Source of the DNA: Micromonospora sp. WMMA1947
GTDB taxonomy: Bacteria > Actinomycetota > Actinomycetes > Mycobacteriales > Micromonosporaceae
Reading direction: 5' to 3'
Assembly (NCBI RefSeq): GCF_027497355.1
Contig: NZ_CP114909.1
Coordinates: 3,615,001 to 3,679,000, forward strand
Length of the DNA stretch: 64,000 nt
Numbering within the stretch: position 1 is the stretch's first letter; each line of letters starts with the position of its first letter. Both the position numbers and the translations under genes were made by a program. The notes below the pieces were generated by a model. That model ran no database searches and was not told where the DNA came from. It saw only the letters and a list, made by a program, of their open reading frames with translations. This document shows positions 16,519-26,084 of this stretch, one piece after another.

Positions 16519-17529
16519 TCAGGCGGGGGCCGGGGTAGTGCGCAGGTCGGCGAGCAGGCGTTCCACCTCGGCGAAAGCCGCCTCCGGCAGCGGCCCGTAC
16601 GCCAGCGCGCCGAGGTTCTCCTCGGCCTGCGCCACCGTCCGGCAGCCGGGGATCGGCAGCGTGTGCGGGCTGCGGGCGAGCAGCCAGCCCAGCGCCCCCT
16701 GGGCGAGTGTGCGGCCGTCTGCGGTCAGCGCCTCACGGACCCGGGCCACCCGCTCGGACCACTCGGCGCGCGGTACGCCGCCGGTGAACCAGTCCAGCCA
16801 CTCCGGTGCCACGCCGCGTACGTCGTCGTCGCCCCGGGCGGTCGGCGCGTCCTGGTACTTCGCGGTGAGCAGGCCCATCGCCAGCGGCCCCCGGTTGAGG
16901 CTGGCCAGGTCGAACTCCGCGCAGACCGCGAGCATGGCGGCGTTGTCCCGCAGCACCGACTGGTCGTGCTGGATCGCCGCGCAGTGCGGTCCCGCCTCGG
17001 CGAAGGCGCGCGCCGAGGCGGGGTCGTCGGTGCTCCAGCCGTACGCCCGGATCTTTCCCTGCGCGACCAGGTCCTCCAGCGTGCCGACGAGGTCCAGTGC
17101 CCGTGGCACCGGCAGGCCGCCCAGGTGGAGCTGGTAGAGGTCGACGTGGTCGGTGCCGAGCCGGCGCAGCGAACCCTCCAGGCTGCGCCGCGCGTAGTCC
17201 GCGGTGGCGTCCTCGCCGAGCGCCTGGCGGGTCTCCTCGTCGGTGGGGTAGCCGAACTTGGTCGCGATGACCGCCCGGTCCCGGCGGCCGGCGAGCGCGC
17301 GCCCCAGCACCCGTTCGCTGTGCCCCGCGCCGTAGTTGCTGGAGGTGTCGAACAGCGTCGCGCCCAGCTCCAGGGCCCGGTGGACGGTACGCACCGACTC
17401 GTCGTCGTCCACCTCGCCCCAGCCCAGCGGCTGGGTGCCGTCCCAGAGCGGGCCGCCGATCGCCCAGCAGCCCATGCCGATCGCGCTGACCTCGATGCCG
17501 CTGCGGCCCAGCCGTCGTGTCGTCGTCAT
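16519..17529 (-). CDS. Aldo/keto reductase
   Basis: A 336-residue NADPH-dependent oxidoreductase of the AKR superfamily (TIM barrel). It has the start RRLGRSGIEVSAIGMGCWAI, the catalytic Asp/Tyr region LFDTSSNYGAGHSERVLG, the catalytic Lys in VIATKFGY, His in DHVDLYQLHLGG, and the cofactor-binding end TLPIPGCRTVAQAEENLGAL. The substrate is unknown. The ATG start at 17529 is 11 nt from the stop of the upstream LLM oxidoreductase, so the two probably share a transcript. Confidence 0.9.
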   Translation of the reverse strand: MTTTRRLGRSGIEVSAIGMGCWAIGGPLWDGTQPLGWGEVDDDESVRTVHRALELGATLFDTSSNYGAGHSERVLGRALAGRRDRAVIATKFGYPTDEETRQALGEDATADYARRSLEGSLRRLGTDHVDLYQLHLGGLPVPRALDLVGTLEDLVAQGKIRAYGWSTDDPASARAFAEAGPHCAAIQHDQSVLRDNAAMLAVCAEFDLASLNRGPLAMGLLTAKYQDAPTARGDDDVRGVAPEWLDWFTGGVPRAEWSERVARVREALTADGRTLAQGALGWLLARSPHTLPIPGCRTVAQAEENLGALAYGPLPEAAFAEVERLLADLRTTPAPA

Positions 17530-17540
17530 GCGGCCAGTGT

Positions 17541-18488
17541 TCACTTTCGAGTGTGCTCGAAGTCCAGCTCTTTTCCCGCCAGCCGGGGCAGGAGCGGGGC
17601 GAGCGCGTCGACTGCTCCGGCGCGTACCACGAAGCGGGTGACGCCCCAGCGGCGCTCGTGCCCGGCCACGGCCGCGACGATCTCGTCGGGCGTGCCGGCC
17701 AGCACGAACGGGGTGGCCAGCACCTCCGCCGGGGTGAGTCCGGTCTCGGCGGCCGTCGCGGCGGCGGCCGCCTCCGCGTCGTCGGTGACGGCGACGTGCT
17801 GGACCAGCGCCTCCAGGACCGGCGGGGTGTCCCGGTCGGCGGCGCCGGCCGCGACGCAGGCCAGCTGCGCCTCGATCTGGTCGGCCCGCCACCGGACGGC
17901 GTGCTGGTGGCCATCGGGCAGGGTACGGCCGAAGCCGGCCAGGCCGACCACGTCGGCGTGCCTCCCGGCCCAGCGCAGCAGCGCCGAGTTGGACGTGCCC
18001 ACGGTCAGCGGGATCCGGTCCTGGACCGGCCGGGGCGCCGTGAGACGGGCGGCGTGCGCGGTCAGCTCCTCGGTGTCCACAGTGACCTCGTCGCCGGCCA
18101 GCAGCGCCCGTACCGCCTCGGTCACCGCGACGCAGCGGCGGACCCGGCCGGCGACGTCCGGGCGCTCGCGCCCGACGGCCCGCCACTCGGCCGGCGTGTG
18201 GCCCGCCCCGACGCCGAACCGGGCCCGCCCGCCGGAGACCACGTCCAGGGTGGCCACGTCGGCGGCGAGCAGGATCGGCTCGCGGACGCCGGCGTTGGAG
18301 ACGTACGAGCCGAGGCCCAGCGTGCTGGTCACGGCCGCCGCGGCGGCCAGCGCGACGAACGGCGACGCGCAGTCGCCGGGGTGGTCGGCCGCGAACAGCG
18401 CGTCGAAGCCGGCCGCCTCGACGGTACGGGCCAGCTCGGTCCAGCTCGCCGCGTCGGTGGGTTGGGCCTGTACGGAGAAGGTCGCCAT
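17541..18488 (-). CDS. LLM-class flavin/F420-dependent oxidoreductase
   Basis: 315 residues with a luciferase-like TIM barrel. Recognisable parts are the N-terminal TELARTVEAAGFDALFAADH, the strand TLGLGSYVSNAGVREPILLA, the family hallmark VVSGGRARFGVGAGHTPAEW (about 93-112), and a C-terminal part with TPFVLAGTPDEIVAAV. Actinobacterial members mostly use coenzyme F420. The substrate is unknown. ATG 18488 was chosen over a start 12 codons upstream because the family begins with this beta-strand and TGAGG precedes it. Confidence 0.85.
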   Translation of the reverse strand: MATFSVQAQPTDAASWTELARTVEAAGFDALFAADHPGDCASPFVALAAAAAVTSTLGLGSYVSNAGVREPILLAADVATLDVVSGGRARFGVGAGHTPAEWRAVGRERPDVAGRVRRCVAVTEAVRALLAGDEVTVDTEELTAHAARLTAPRPVQDRIPLTVGTSNSALLRWAGRHADVVGLAGFGRTLPDGHQHAVRWRADQIEAQLACVAAGAADRDTPPVLEALVQHVAVTDDAEAAAAATAAETGLTPAEVLATPFVLAGTPDEIVAAVAGHERRWGVTRFVVRAGAVDALAPLLPRLAGKELDFEHTRK

Positions 18489-18557
18489 CGCCTCAGCATC
18501 GGCGCGCACGCAGCGGTGGGCCACCCCGTACGCGCCGATTCTGCCGACGGCCGAACG

Positions 18558-19436
18558 TCACACCGCGTCGAGGCGGGCCAGGTCGGCGGGGGAGAGACGC
18601 AGCGCGGCGGCGGCGACGTTCTGCTCCAGGTGCGCGGGGTCGCCGGTGCCGGGGATGGCCAGCACGTTCGGGCCCCGGGCCAGCGTCCAGGCCAGCCGGA
18701 CCTGGGTCGCCGTCACGCCGTGCTCCCGGGCCACCGCGAGCACCTCCGGGTGCTCCTCGCCGGTCGCGCCGGCCTCCCGGCCGCTGGTGACGATGGAGAA
18801 GAACGGCACGAACGCGGTGCCGTGCGCCGCGCAGTCCCGGATCAGCTCGTCGTGGCTGCGGCGGTAGCCCAGGCCGTACGAGTTCTGCACGCACACCACC
18901 GGGGCGATGGCGCGCGCCTCGGCGACCTGGTGCGGGCGTACGGCGGAGACGCCGAGGTGCCGGATCAGCCCGGCGTCGCGCAGCTCGGCCAGCGCGCCGA
19001 AGTGCTCGGACAGCGGCTCCGGGCCGTGCACCCGCAGGTTGATCACGTCCAGGTGGTCGCGGCCGAGCTGGCGCAGGTTCTCCTCCACCTGCCCGCGCAG
19101 CTGGTCCGGGCGGGCCGCCGGCAGCCACTGCCCGGACGGGTCCTTGCCCGGCCCGACCTTGGTGACGATGACCAGACCCTCCGGGTACGGCCACAGCGCC
19201 CGGTTGATCAGCTCGTTGGCCGAGCGCAGCGGCGAGAAGTAGAACGCGGCCGTATCGATGTGGTTGACGCCCAGCTCGACGGCGCGGCGCAGTACGGCGA
19301 CGGCCCGGTCCCGGTCGCTGGGGCTGCCGTCGGCGTTCGCGGTCAGCCGCATCGCGCCCAGGCCCATCCGGTTGACGGTCAGGTCGCCGAGCTGCCAGGT
19401 GCCGGCCGCGCCGGCGTGGACGGTGTCGATGGTCAT
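18558..19436 (-). CDS. Aldo/keto reductase, second copy in the block
   Basis: 292 residues. It has the barrel start LTVNRMGLGAMRLTANADGS, the catalytic region VNHIDTAAFYFSPLRSANEL with Asp and Tyr, Lys in VIVTKVGPGKD, QLGRDHLDVINLRVHG (catalytic His at the end), and the cofactor site NVLAIPGTGDPAHLEQNVAA. It differs clearly from the AKR gene at 16519-17529, so it is not a recent duplication. It is one of a run of same-strand redox genes (16519-19436) with gaps of 11-70 nt. Confidence 0.88.
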   Translation of the reverse strand: MTIDTVHAGAAGTWQLGDLTVNRMGLGAMRLTANADGSPSDRDRAVAVLRRAVELGVNHIDTAAFYFSPLRSANELINRALWPYPEGLVIVTKVGPGKDPSGQWLPAARPDQLRGQVEENLRQLGRDHLDVINLRVHGPEPLSEHFGALAELRDAGLIRHLGVSAVRPHQVAEARAIAPVVCVQNSYGLGYRRSHDELIRDCAAHGTAFVPFFSIVTSGREAGATGEEHPEVLAVAREHGVTATQVRLAWTLARGPNVLAIPGTGDPAHLEQNVAAAALRLSPADLARLDAV

Positions 19437-19509
19437 GTGGCCCCCGTATCCCTCAGGTGTGGCCCCGCGGCGGGGCCGACAGGTTTCACGGAGGCGGCGG
19501 GCCGCTGGT

Positions 19510-20844
19510 TCACTCGCCTTCGTCGCGGTCGTCGGGCCGTTCGTGCCAGCGGGCCCGCCAGGCCGCCTCGTGCGCCTCGTGGCTGGCGCGTTCCTCGAAG
19601 ATCAGCTTTCGCAGGGCCCGCCGGCCCTCGTCGAAGACGATCACTTCGACGGCCACCATACCCACGGTGATGGCGGTGAGCATGCCCAGCGCGGCCAGCC
19701 CCGGCACCCGTTCCGCGACCGGGATGGTCAGGCCGAGCAGCAACGCCGTCGCGACCCGCGTCCAGCTCAGCGTGCGCAGGGTACGCAGCTGGAACAGCAT
19801 GTTGCCGCAGAGGTAGCAGATCACGCCGCCGAACAGCAGCGGTACGCCGGGACCGTGCGCCGGTTCGCTCGGTGGCACGTTCGGGTCGGCGATCCCGTGC
19901 ACGATCGTCTCGGCGCCGAGCGCGAACAGGATGATGCCCGCGATCATCGGCAGGAACAGGTACGCGTACGCGTCCCGGGCCATCGCCACCCGGGGGCCGT
20001 CCTGCGCGACGTGCAACGCGATCCGGGCGGCCGGCCCGATCATGTCGTAGTGCGCCCACCAGAGCGCGGCGGTGAAGAAGATGCCGAGTACCGCCGCCGC
20101 GACGGCGGGCCAGGTGGGCGGCTGGCCGAGCAGGTTGCTGCCCACGCCGACCGAGATGACCGACTCGCCCAGCGCGATGATCAGGATCAGGTCGTACCGC
20201 TCGGTCCAGTGCTCGGCCGACGCGACGCCCCAGCCCCAGGTGCCGGCGATCATGCCGCTGCCGTACTGGAGCAGGATGACCACCGCCCACAGCACGTCCC
20301 GGAGCGCCGCCGCGGAGAACAGGTCGTCGATCCTCGGCGGCAGCAGCGCGGCGACCAGCAGCAGCGCGGTGCTGCCGATCAGTTCCGGGGCGAACCGGAG
20401 GAGTTGCCGGCGCTCGTTCGGGCTGTCCCGTACCGCGTGCCGGTACAGCAGCAGGTGGATCAACCGCAGGACGGTGTAGCTGAGCGCCGCGACCATCGGC
20501 CCGGCCGCGTTGCCGCGCGGGTCGCGGAACGCGTGCGGCAGCGAGAGCGCGAACGTGAACAGCGCGGCCATGCCGACGGTCATGAGCACCGGGACGAAAC
20601 CCTCGCCGAGGCGTACCCGGGTGGCGACCACGCTGTGCACCACCCACGACCACCAGAGCACGGCGAGGACCAGCAGCGCGTGCAGCAGCGCGCCGCCGGT
20701 CACCTGGAGGGCGGTGGCCCGGGTGATGATGAAGAACGAGAAGACGAAGACCAGGTCGAAGAAGATCTCGAACCGGTCGACCCGGGCGCCGGGGGCCACC
20801 GGCACCGCCGGTCCCAGGCGTCCCCGCCACCCGTACGAGCCCAC
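19510..20844 (-). CDS. ltrA: Low-temperature requirement protein A (LtrA) family membrane protein
   Basis: 444 residues. The family signature is at the N-terminus: VDRFEIFFDLVFVFSFFIIT (about 23-42) in the first helix. Around ten to twelve more hydrophobic segments follow, with the conserved EHWTERYDLILIIALGESVI (about 233-252). LtrA was named for growth of Listeria at low temperature; the molecular function is unknown. The C-terminus is charged and cytoplasmic. The start is a GTG with no clear ribosome-binding site. Confidence 0.9.
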   Translation of the reverse strand: MGSYGWRGRLGPAVPVAPGARVDRFEIFFDLVFVFSFFIITRATALQVTGGALLHALLVLAVLWWSWVVHSVVATRVRLGEGFVPVLMTVGMAALFTFALSLPHAFRDPRGNAAGPMVAALSYTVLRLIHLLLYRHAVRDSPNERRQLLRFAPELIGSTALLLVAALLPPRIDDLFSAAALRDVLWAVVILLQYGSGMIAGTWGWGVASAEHWTERYDLILIIALGESVISVGVGSNLLGQPPTWPAVAAAVLGIFFTAALWWAHYDMIGPAARIALHVAQDGPRVAMARDAYAYLFLPMIAGIILFALGAETIVHGIADPNVPPSEPAHGPGVPLLFGGVICYLCGNMLFQLRTLRTLSWTRVATALLLGLTIPVAERVPGLAALGMLTAITVGMVAVEVIVFDEGRRALRKLIFEERASHEAHEAAWRARWHERPDDRDEGE

Positions 20845-20888
20845 CGGCCGAGTCTGTCAGCGCAGGTCGGGCCGGGTGACCGATTCGG

Positions 20889-21455
20889 TCAGCCCGGCCG
20901 GTGCCGCAGGCCGTCCATCAGCAGGTCGAGCAGGCGTCCGGCCTGGGCGCGCTGGTCCGGCTCGCCGGCCACCAGGGAGACCCCGCTGAGGCTGGCGAGC
21001 ACGTCGGCGGCGGCCACGTCGGCGCGCAGGGCACCGGCCGCCGCGCCGGCCGCGAGCAGCTCGCCGAGCGCGGCCAGCAGCCGGTCGCGGCTCTGCGCGT
21101 ACGGGTTGGCGCCGGCGGCGATGACCAGCCGCAGCGCGTCGGCCATGCCCCGCTTGGTGGCGAGGTAGTCGACGAACCGGTCCATCCACGCGCGCAGCGC
21201 CGCGTCGGCGGGCTGGGCGGCGAGCAGCGCCGGGGCGGCGTCGCAGAGCTTCTCCAGCTCGTTGCGGTACGCCGCCTCGATCAGTGCCTCCCGGCTGGGG
21301 AAGTGGCGGTAGAGCGTGCCGATGCCGACGCCGGCCTCCTTGGCGACCCGGTCCAGCGTTACCTCCGGGCCGTCCTGGGAAAACGCCTGGACCGCGGCGT
21401 CCAGCAGCCGCTGCCGGTTGCGCAGCGCGTCCGCGCGCAGCGGTCGGTCGGGCAC
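20889..21455 (-). CDS. TetR/AcrR-family transcriptional repressor
   Basis: 188 residues. The N-terminal helix-turn-helix spans RNRQRLLDAAVQAFSQDG to VAKEAGVGIGTLYRHFPSRE (about 11-55), as in TetR regulators; the remaining helices form the ligand and dimer domain. GTG 21455 is preceded by GAGGAGG. It is transcribed divergently from an SDR gene, and two palindromes lie in the shared 147-bp control region, the standard arrangement for a repressor controlling itself and the neighbour. The inducer is unknown. Confidence 0.9.
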   Translation of the reverse strand: MPDRPLRADALRNRQRLLDAAVQAFSQDGPEVTLDRVAKEAGVGIGTLYRHFPSREALIEAAYRNELEKLCDAAPALLAAQPADAALRAWMDRFVDYLATKRGMADALRLVIAAGANPYAQSRDRLLAALGELLAAGAAAGALRADVAAADVLASLSGVSLVAGEPDQRAQAGRLLDLLMDGLRHRPG

Positions 21456-21498
21456 GGTTCCTCCTCGGCTCGACCGGGTCGCGGCCCGGGTCGGTGGT

Positions 21499-21518
21499 AA
21501 CCGGAGTCTCCTCCGGTT
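21499..21518. promoter_or_regulatory. Operator palindrome 1 (TetR/SDR divergon)
   Basis: AACCGGAG and CTCCGGTT, exact complements, flank TCTC. It overlaps the start of a -10-like TATGCT (21518-21523) reading toward the SDR gene, so occupancy would block transcription. Confidence 0.65.
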
Positions 21519-21533
21519 ATGCTGAGCAAGTAA

Positions 21534-21547
21534 CGGAGGATCCTCCG
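21534..21547. promoter_or_regulatory. Operator palindrome 2 (TetR/SDR divergon)
   Basis: CGGAGGATCCTCCG is a perfect 14-bp palindrome and shares the CGGAG/CTCCG half-sites of palindrome 1. Its centre is 32 bp from that of palindrome 1, about three helical turns. Confidence 0.65.
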
Positions 21548-21602
21548 CTTCTGATCGTAGCGGGCGGACATCGGTCCGCGTCGCCGTCGACAAGGATGGA
21601 CC

Positions 21603-22547
21603 ATGACAACCCCGACACCAGTCACCACCCCGTTCTCCGCCGAGACCACCGCCCTGGAGGTGGTCAGTGACCTGGACCTGACCGGCCGGCGGGCCGTCGT
21701 CACCGGCGGCGCCTCCGGGATCGGCGTCGAGACCGCCCGCGCGCTCGCCGCCGCCGGGGCCGACGTCACCCTCGCCGTACGCAACACCGAGGCCGGTCAG
21801 CGTGCCGCCGCCGAGATCACCGGTGCCACCGGCAACGACCGGATCCTGGTCGCCCCGCTCGACCTGGACGATCTCGCGTCGGTGGCCGCGTTCGTCCGGA
21901 ACTGGGACGGGCCGCTGCACATGCTCGTCAACAACGCCGGGATCATGGCCTCCCCGGAGATGCGTACCGAGCAGGGCTGGGAGATGCAGTTCGCGACCAA
22001 CCACCTCGGCCACTTCGCGCTCGCCACCGGGCTGCGCCCGGCGCTCGCCGCGGCCGGTGGCGCGCGGATCGTCTCCGTCAGCTCGGGCGCCCACCTGCGC
22101 TCACCTGTGGTGTTCTCCGACATCCACTTCCGGCAGCGGCCGTACGACCCGTGGCTGGCGTACGGGCAGTCCAAGACCGCGAACGTGCTGTTCGCGGTGG
22201 AGGCGACCCGTCGCTGGGCCGACGACGGCATCTACACCAACGCGCTGATGCCCGGCGCGATCCGGACCAACCTGCAGCGCTACATCACCGAGGAGGAACT
22301 GGTCCGGATGCGCGCGCAGAGCGGCGGCGGCGCGGCCTCGTTCAAGACCCCCGAGCAGGGCGCGGCGACCTCGGTGCTGGTCGCCGCCTCACCGCTGCTC
22401 GACGGCGTCGGCGGCCGGTACTTCGAGGACTGCCAGGAGGCCGGGCCGAACCAGCCGGGCACGCGGACCGGCTGGGCGCCGTACGCCCGGGACCCGGAGG
22501 CCGCCGAGCAGCTCTGGACCGTATCCGAAGAGCACCTGAAGGGCTGA
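21603..22547 (+). CDS. Short-chain dehydrogenase/reductase
   Basis: 314 residues, classical SDR. The cofactor motif VVTGGASGIGVETARALAAA is at about 31-50, NNAG in HMLVNNAGIMA at about 116, the catalytic Ser in IVSVSSGAHL, and Tyr/Lys in YGQSKTANVLFAVE. The C-terminus matches oxidoreductases related to retinol dehydrogenase and protochlorophyllide reductase. The substrate is unknown. The ATG at 21603 is the first codon after the control region shared with the TetR gene, which most likely represses it. Confidence 0.9.
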   Translation: MTTPTPVTTPFSAETTALEVVSDLDLTGRRAVVTGGASGIGVETARALAAAGADVTLAVRNTEAGQRAAAEITGATGNDRILVAPLDLDDLASVAAFVRNWDGPLHMLVNNAGIMASPEMRTEQGWEMQFATNHLGHFALATGLRPALAAAGGARIVSVSSGAHLRSPVVFSDIHFRQRPYDPWLAYGQSKTANVLFAVEATRRWADDGIYTNALMPGAIRTNLQRYITEEELVRMRAQSGGGAASFKTPEQGAATSVLVAASPLLDGVGGRYFEDCQEAGPNQPGTRTGWAPYARDPEAAEQLWTVSEEHLKG

Positions 22548-22562
22548 GGCCGCACACGACGA

Positions 22563-22595
22563 AGGGGGCGCGCGGCATGTCGCCGCGCGCCCCCT
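22563..22595. terminator. Bidirectional hairpin terminator
   Basis: GGGGGCGCGCGGC (22564-22576) pairs perfectly with GCCGCGCGCCCCC (22582-22594), plus an A-T pair at the base, around the loop ATGTC. It lies between the convergent SDR and sucB genes. Confidence 0.8.
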
Positions 22596-22608
22596 CGCCG
22601 TACGGGAT

Positions 22609-24447
22609 CTACAGACCCAGCTCGGCCTCGAAGTTGCCGCCCTCCAGCCGCTGCTTCACGGCGGTGAGGAAGCGGGCCGCGTCGGCGCCGTCGATCAGCC
22701 GGTGGTCGTACGACATGGCCAGGTAGACCATCGACCGGATCGCGACGACCTCACCCAGCTCCGGGTCGTTGACCACGACCGGGCGCTTCACCACGGCACC
22801 CGTGCCGAGCATCGCCGACTGCGGCGACGGCACGATCGGGGTGTCGAACAACGCGCCCCGGCTGCCGGTGTTGGTGATCGTGAAGGTCGCCCCGGCCATC
22901 TCGTCCGGGGTGATCTTGTTGGCCCGGGTGCGCTCGGCCAGGTCGGCGATCCGCTTGGCGATGCCGCCCATGTTGAGGTCACCGGCGTTGTGGATGACCG
23001 GCACGAGCAGGCCGCGCTCGGTGTCCACGGCGATGCCCAGGTGCTCGGCGGCCGGGTAGGTGATCGTGCCGCCGTCCAGGTCCATGCTGGCCTGGACGAT
23101 CGGGTACGTCTGGAGCGCCTCGATCGCGGCCAGCGCGAAGAACGGCAGGAAGGACAGCTTCACGCCGTGCTTGGCCTGGAACGAGTCCTTGGCCCGCGCC
23201 CGCAGCTTGGCGACCTTGGTGACGTCGACCTCGACGACGGTGGTCAGCTGCGCCGTCTCGTGCAGCGACTGCTGCATCCGCTTGGCGATGGTGGCCCGGA
23301 TGCGCGGCAGCTTCTCCGTGGTGCCCCGCTTGGCGCTCGGCTCCGGCTTGGCGGCCGGCTTTGCCGGGGCCTCGGCCTTGGCGGCCGGCGCGGCGGCGGC
23401 CGGCTCCGGCTTGGCGGCCTTCGCCTTCTCGGCCGCCTCCAGCACGTCCTGCTTGCGGATGCGGCCACCCACGCCGGTGCCCTTGAGCGAGCCCAGGTCC
23501 ACGCCGTGCTCGGCGGCGAGCTTGCGCACCAGCGGCGTCACGTACCCGGCGGAGTCCTCGCCGAACTCGGCCGGAACGCTCGGACGCTGCGCGGCGGCCG
23601 GCGCGGACGGCTGGGCTGCCGCCTCGGCCTTGGCCGGCTGCGCTGCCTTCTCCGCCTCGGCGGCCGGCTCGTTGTAGGACGCGCCCGGCGTCGGCTCCTC
23701 GACCTTCGGCTCCGGCTTCGGCTCGGGCTTCGCCTCGACCTTCGGCTCCGGCTTGGGCTCGGGCTTCGGCTCCGCCTTCGCGGGGGCGGCACCGGCCACC
23801 CCGACGATCGCCAGCACGGCGCCGACGTCGGCGGTCTCGTCCTCGGCGACCTTGATCTCCTGCAGCGTGCCGGCGACCGGCGACGGGATCTCGGTGTCGA
23901 CCTTGTCGGTGGAGACCTCCAGCAGCGGCTCGTCCACCTCGACGGTCTCGCCGACCTGCTTGAGCCAGCGGGTGACCGTACCCTCGGTGACGCTCTCGCC
24001 CAGGGCCGGCATGGTCACCGGCGTGCCCTCGCCCGACGACGCGGCGGGCTGGGCCGGCTCCTCGACGGCCGGCTGCTCGGCCTCGGCGCCCGGCTCGGCG
24101 GCGGCCTCCTCGGCCTGCTGCTCCGGCTCGGGGCCGGTGCCCTCGGCGGCGGCCGTCGGCTCGGTGGCCGGCTCGGCCTCCTCGGTGGGAGCCGCGCCCG
24201 CGTCCTCGCCCTCGCCGGCGATGACCGCCAGCTCGCTGCCGACCTCGGCGGTCTCGTCCTCGCCGACCACGATCCGGCTCAGCACGCCCGCCGCGGGGGA
24301 CGGGATCTCGGTGTCGACCTTGTCGGTCGACACCTCGAGCAGGGGCTCGTCGACCTCGACGGTGTCACCCTCCTGCTTGAGCCAGCGCGTGACGGTGCCC
24401 TCGGTGACGCTCTCGCCGAGCCGGGGCATGGTGACCGATACCGGCAT
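22609..24447 (-). CDS. sucB: Dihydrolipoamide acyltransferase (E2), 2-oxoglutarate dehydrogenase type
   Basis: 612 residues. Two lipoyl domains open the protein (about 2-75 and 142-217), each with the lipoylation motif [12 protein letters not shown] (Lys43 in the first). Ala/Pro/Glu/Lys-rich linkers follow, including [10 protein letters not shown] repeats, then a peripheral-subunit-binding domain ([20 protein letters not shown]) and the catalytic acyltransferase domain ending in [16 protein letters not shown] with the active-site His and Asp. In actinobacteria this E2 can serve both pyruvate and 2-oxoglutarate complexes. Lipoylation depends on lipB and lipA, present earlier in the window. lpdA (E3) is immediately upstream on the same strand. 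Confidence 0.93.
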   Translation of the reverse strand: MPVSVTMPRLGESVTEGTVTRWLKQEGDTVEVDEPLLEVSTDKVDTEIPSPAAGVLSRIVVGEDETAEVGSELAVIAGEGEDAGAAPTEEAEPATEPTAAAEGTGPEPEQQAEEAAAEPGAEAEQPAVEEPAQPAASSGEGTPVTMPALGESVTEGTVTRWLKQVGETVEVDEPLLEVSTDKVDTEIPSPVAGTLQEIKVAEDETADVGAVLAIVGVAGAAPAKAEPKPEPKPEPKVEAKPEPKPEPKVEEPTPGASYNEPAAEAEKAAQPAKAEAAAQPSAPAAAQRPSVPAEFGEDSAGYVTPLVRKLAAEHGVDLGSLKGTGVGGRIRKQDVLEAAEKAKAAKPEPAAAAPAAKAEAPAKPAAKPEPSAKRGTTEKLPRIRATIAKRMQQSLHETAQLTTVVEVDVTKVAKLRARAKDSFQAKHGVKLSFLPFFALAAIEALQTYPIVQASMDLDGGTITYPAAEHLGIAVDTERGLLVPVIHNAGDLNMGGIAKRIADLAERTRANKITPDEMAGATFTITNTGSRGALFDTPIVPSPQSAMLGTGAVVKRPVVVNDPELGEVVAIRSMVYLAMSYDHRLIDGADAARFLTAVKQRLEGGNFEAELGL

Positions 24448-24513
24448 GTTCTCCAGACTCCTTCATTCCCCTGGTGGGATCATCGCCCGTCGCCGGACGC
24501 CGCGGTTGTCGTG

Positions 24514-25905
24514 TCAGGCGTGCGAGTGCAGCGGCTTGCCGGCCAGGGCCAGGTGCGCCTCGCCCAGAGCCTCGTTCTGCGTCGGGTGGGCGTGCACGAG
24601 CTGCGCCACCTCGGCCGGGTACGCCTCCCAGTTGTAGATGAGCTGCGCCTCGCCGATCAGCTCACCGACCCGGGCGCCGACCATGTGCACGCCGACCACC
24701 GGGCCGTCGTCCACCCGGACCAGCTTCACGTGGCCGGCGGTCTTGAGGATCTGGCTCTTGCCGTTGCCGCCCAGGTTGTAGTTGTAGGTCTTGATCTTGT
24801 CGGCGCCGTACTGCTCCTTGGCCTTCGCCTCGGTCAGGCCGACCGACGCCAGCTCCGGGTCGCAGTAGGTGACGCGCGGGATGCCGGCCTCGTCGATGAC
24901 GGCCGGGCTCTTCCCGGCGATCTCCTCGGCGACGAAGATGCCCTGCTGGAAGCCGCGGTGCGCGAGCTGCAGGCCGGGCACGATGTCGCCGACCGCGTAG
25001 ACGTTCGGCACGCTGGTGCGCAGCCGCTCGTCGGTCAGCACGTAGCCGCGGTCCATCTTGACGCCCTGCTCCTCGTAGCCGAGGCCGGCGGTGTTCGGGC
25101 CACGGCCCACGGCGACCAGCAGCAGCTCGGCCTCGACCGTGTCGCCGCCCTGAATGGTCAGCTTCACGCCCTTGTCGGTCTTCTCGACCTTCTCGAACGG
25201 CTTGCCGACCTTGAAGTTGATCTTCCGCTTGCGGAACGCCCGCTCCAGCGCCTTCGACGACTCCTCGTCCTCGGCCGCGACCAGGCGGGGCAGCGCCTCG
25301 ACGATGGTCACGTCCACGCCGAAGGACTTCCAGACGCTGGCGAACTCGACGCCGATCACGCCGCCGCCGAGCACGATCGCCGACGACGGGACGCGGTCCA
25401 GGGTCAGGGCGTGGTCGCTGGTGATGATCCGCTCACCGTCGACGTCCAGGCCGGGCAGGCTCTTGGCGTACGAGCCGGAGGCCAGCACGACGTTGCGGCC
25501 GGTGTAGCGCTTGCCGTCCACCTCGACGACGTTCTTGCCGACCAGCTTGCCCGCGCCGGCCACGAAGGTGATCTTCTTGCTGCCGCCCACCAGGCCCTGC
25601 AGGCCCTTGTACAGACGGGAGATCACGCCGTCCTTGTACGAGTTGACCGCCTTCATGTCGATGCCGACCAGCTCGGCCTTCACGCCGAACTGCTCGGACT
25701 CGCGGGTCTGGTCGGCGATCTCGGCGGCGTGCAGCAGCGCCTTGGTCGGGATGCACCCGTTGTGCAGGCAGGTCCCGCCCAGCTTGCTCTTCTCGATGAG
25801 GGCGACGGAGAGGTCCAGCTGGGCGGCACGCAGCGCCGCCGCGTAGCCGCCGCTACCACCTCCGAGGATGACGATGTCGAAGGTCGTGTCGTTCGGCTCG
25901 CTCAC
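24514..25905 (-). CDS. lpdA: Dihydrolipoyl dehydrogenase (E3)
   Basis: 463 residues. FAD-binding motif DIVILGGGSGGYAAALRAAQ, redox-active disulfide in GGTCLHNGCIPTKALL (about 40-55), NAD-binding GGGVIGVEFASVW, second FAD motif NVYAVGDIVPGLQLAH, and the dimer-interface HAHPTQNEALGEAH with the catalytic His-Glu pair. It reoxidises dihydrolipoyl groups of the 2-oxoacid dehydrogenase complexes and the glycine cleavage H protein. GTG 25905 is preceded by GGGAG; the frame is open further upstream but the extra 19 residues lack support. Co-directional with sucB, 66 nt apart, likely one operon. Confidence 0.95.
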   Translation of the reverse strand: MSEPNDTTFDIVILGGGSGGYAAALRAAQLDLSVALIEKSKLGGTCLHNGCIPTKALLHAAEIADQTRESEQFGVKAELVGIDMKAVNSYKDGVISRLYKGLQGLVGGSKKITFVAGAGKLVGKNVVEVDGKRYTGRNVVLASGSYAKSLPGLDVDGERIITSDHALTLDRVPSSAIVLGGGVIGVEFASVWKSFGVDVTIVEALPRLVAAEDEESSKALERAFRKRKINFKVGKPFEKVEKTDKGVKLTIQGGDTVEAELLLVAVGRGPNTAGLGYEEQGVKMDRGYVLTDERLRTSVPNVYAVGDIVPGLQLAHRGFQQGIFVAEEIAGKSPAVIDEAGIPRVTYCDPELASVGLTEAKAKEQYGADKIKTYNYNLGGNGKSQILKTAGHVKLVRVDDGPVVGVHMVGARVGELIGEAQLIYNWEAYPAEVAQLVHAHPTQNEALGEAHLALAGKPLHSHA

Positions 25906-26084
25906 ATCCAACTCCCAGGTCGCGTCACTGCATCGGGGGTTACGGCGGAGTAACAGGCACACCCCACCTCGGTCATCTTGTCACCACCACGGACCGGGCG
26001 CGTACCGAGGTGCCCAACGACACGTCGGTGACACGTACCCTTGGCACCGTTCTCGATGACGGCGGTGGGGGAGGAGTGGATTCG

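Noticed and set aside
22702..25953. A plus-strand open frame of about 1080 codons opposite sucB-lpdA
   Set aside because: A shadow of two well-defined enzymes on the other strand; no recognisable domain.
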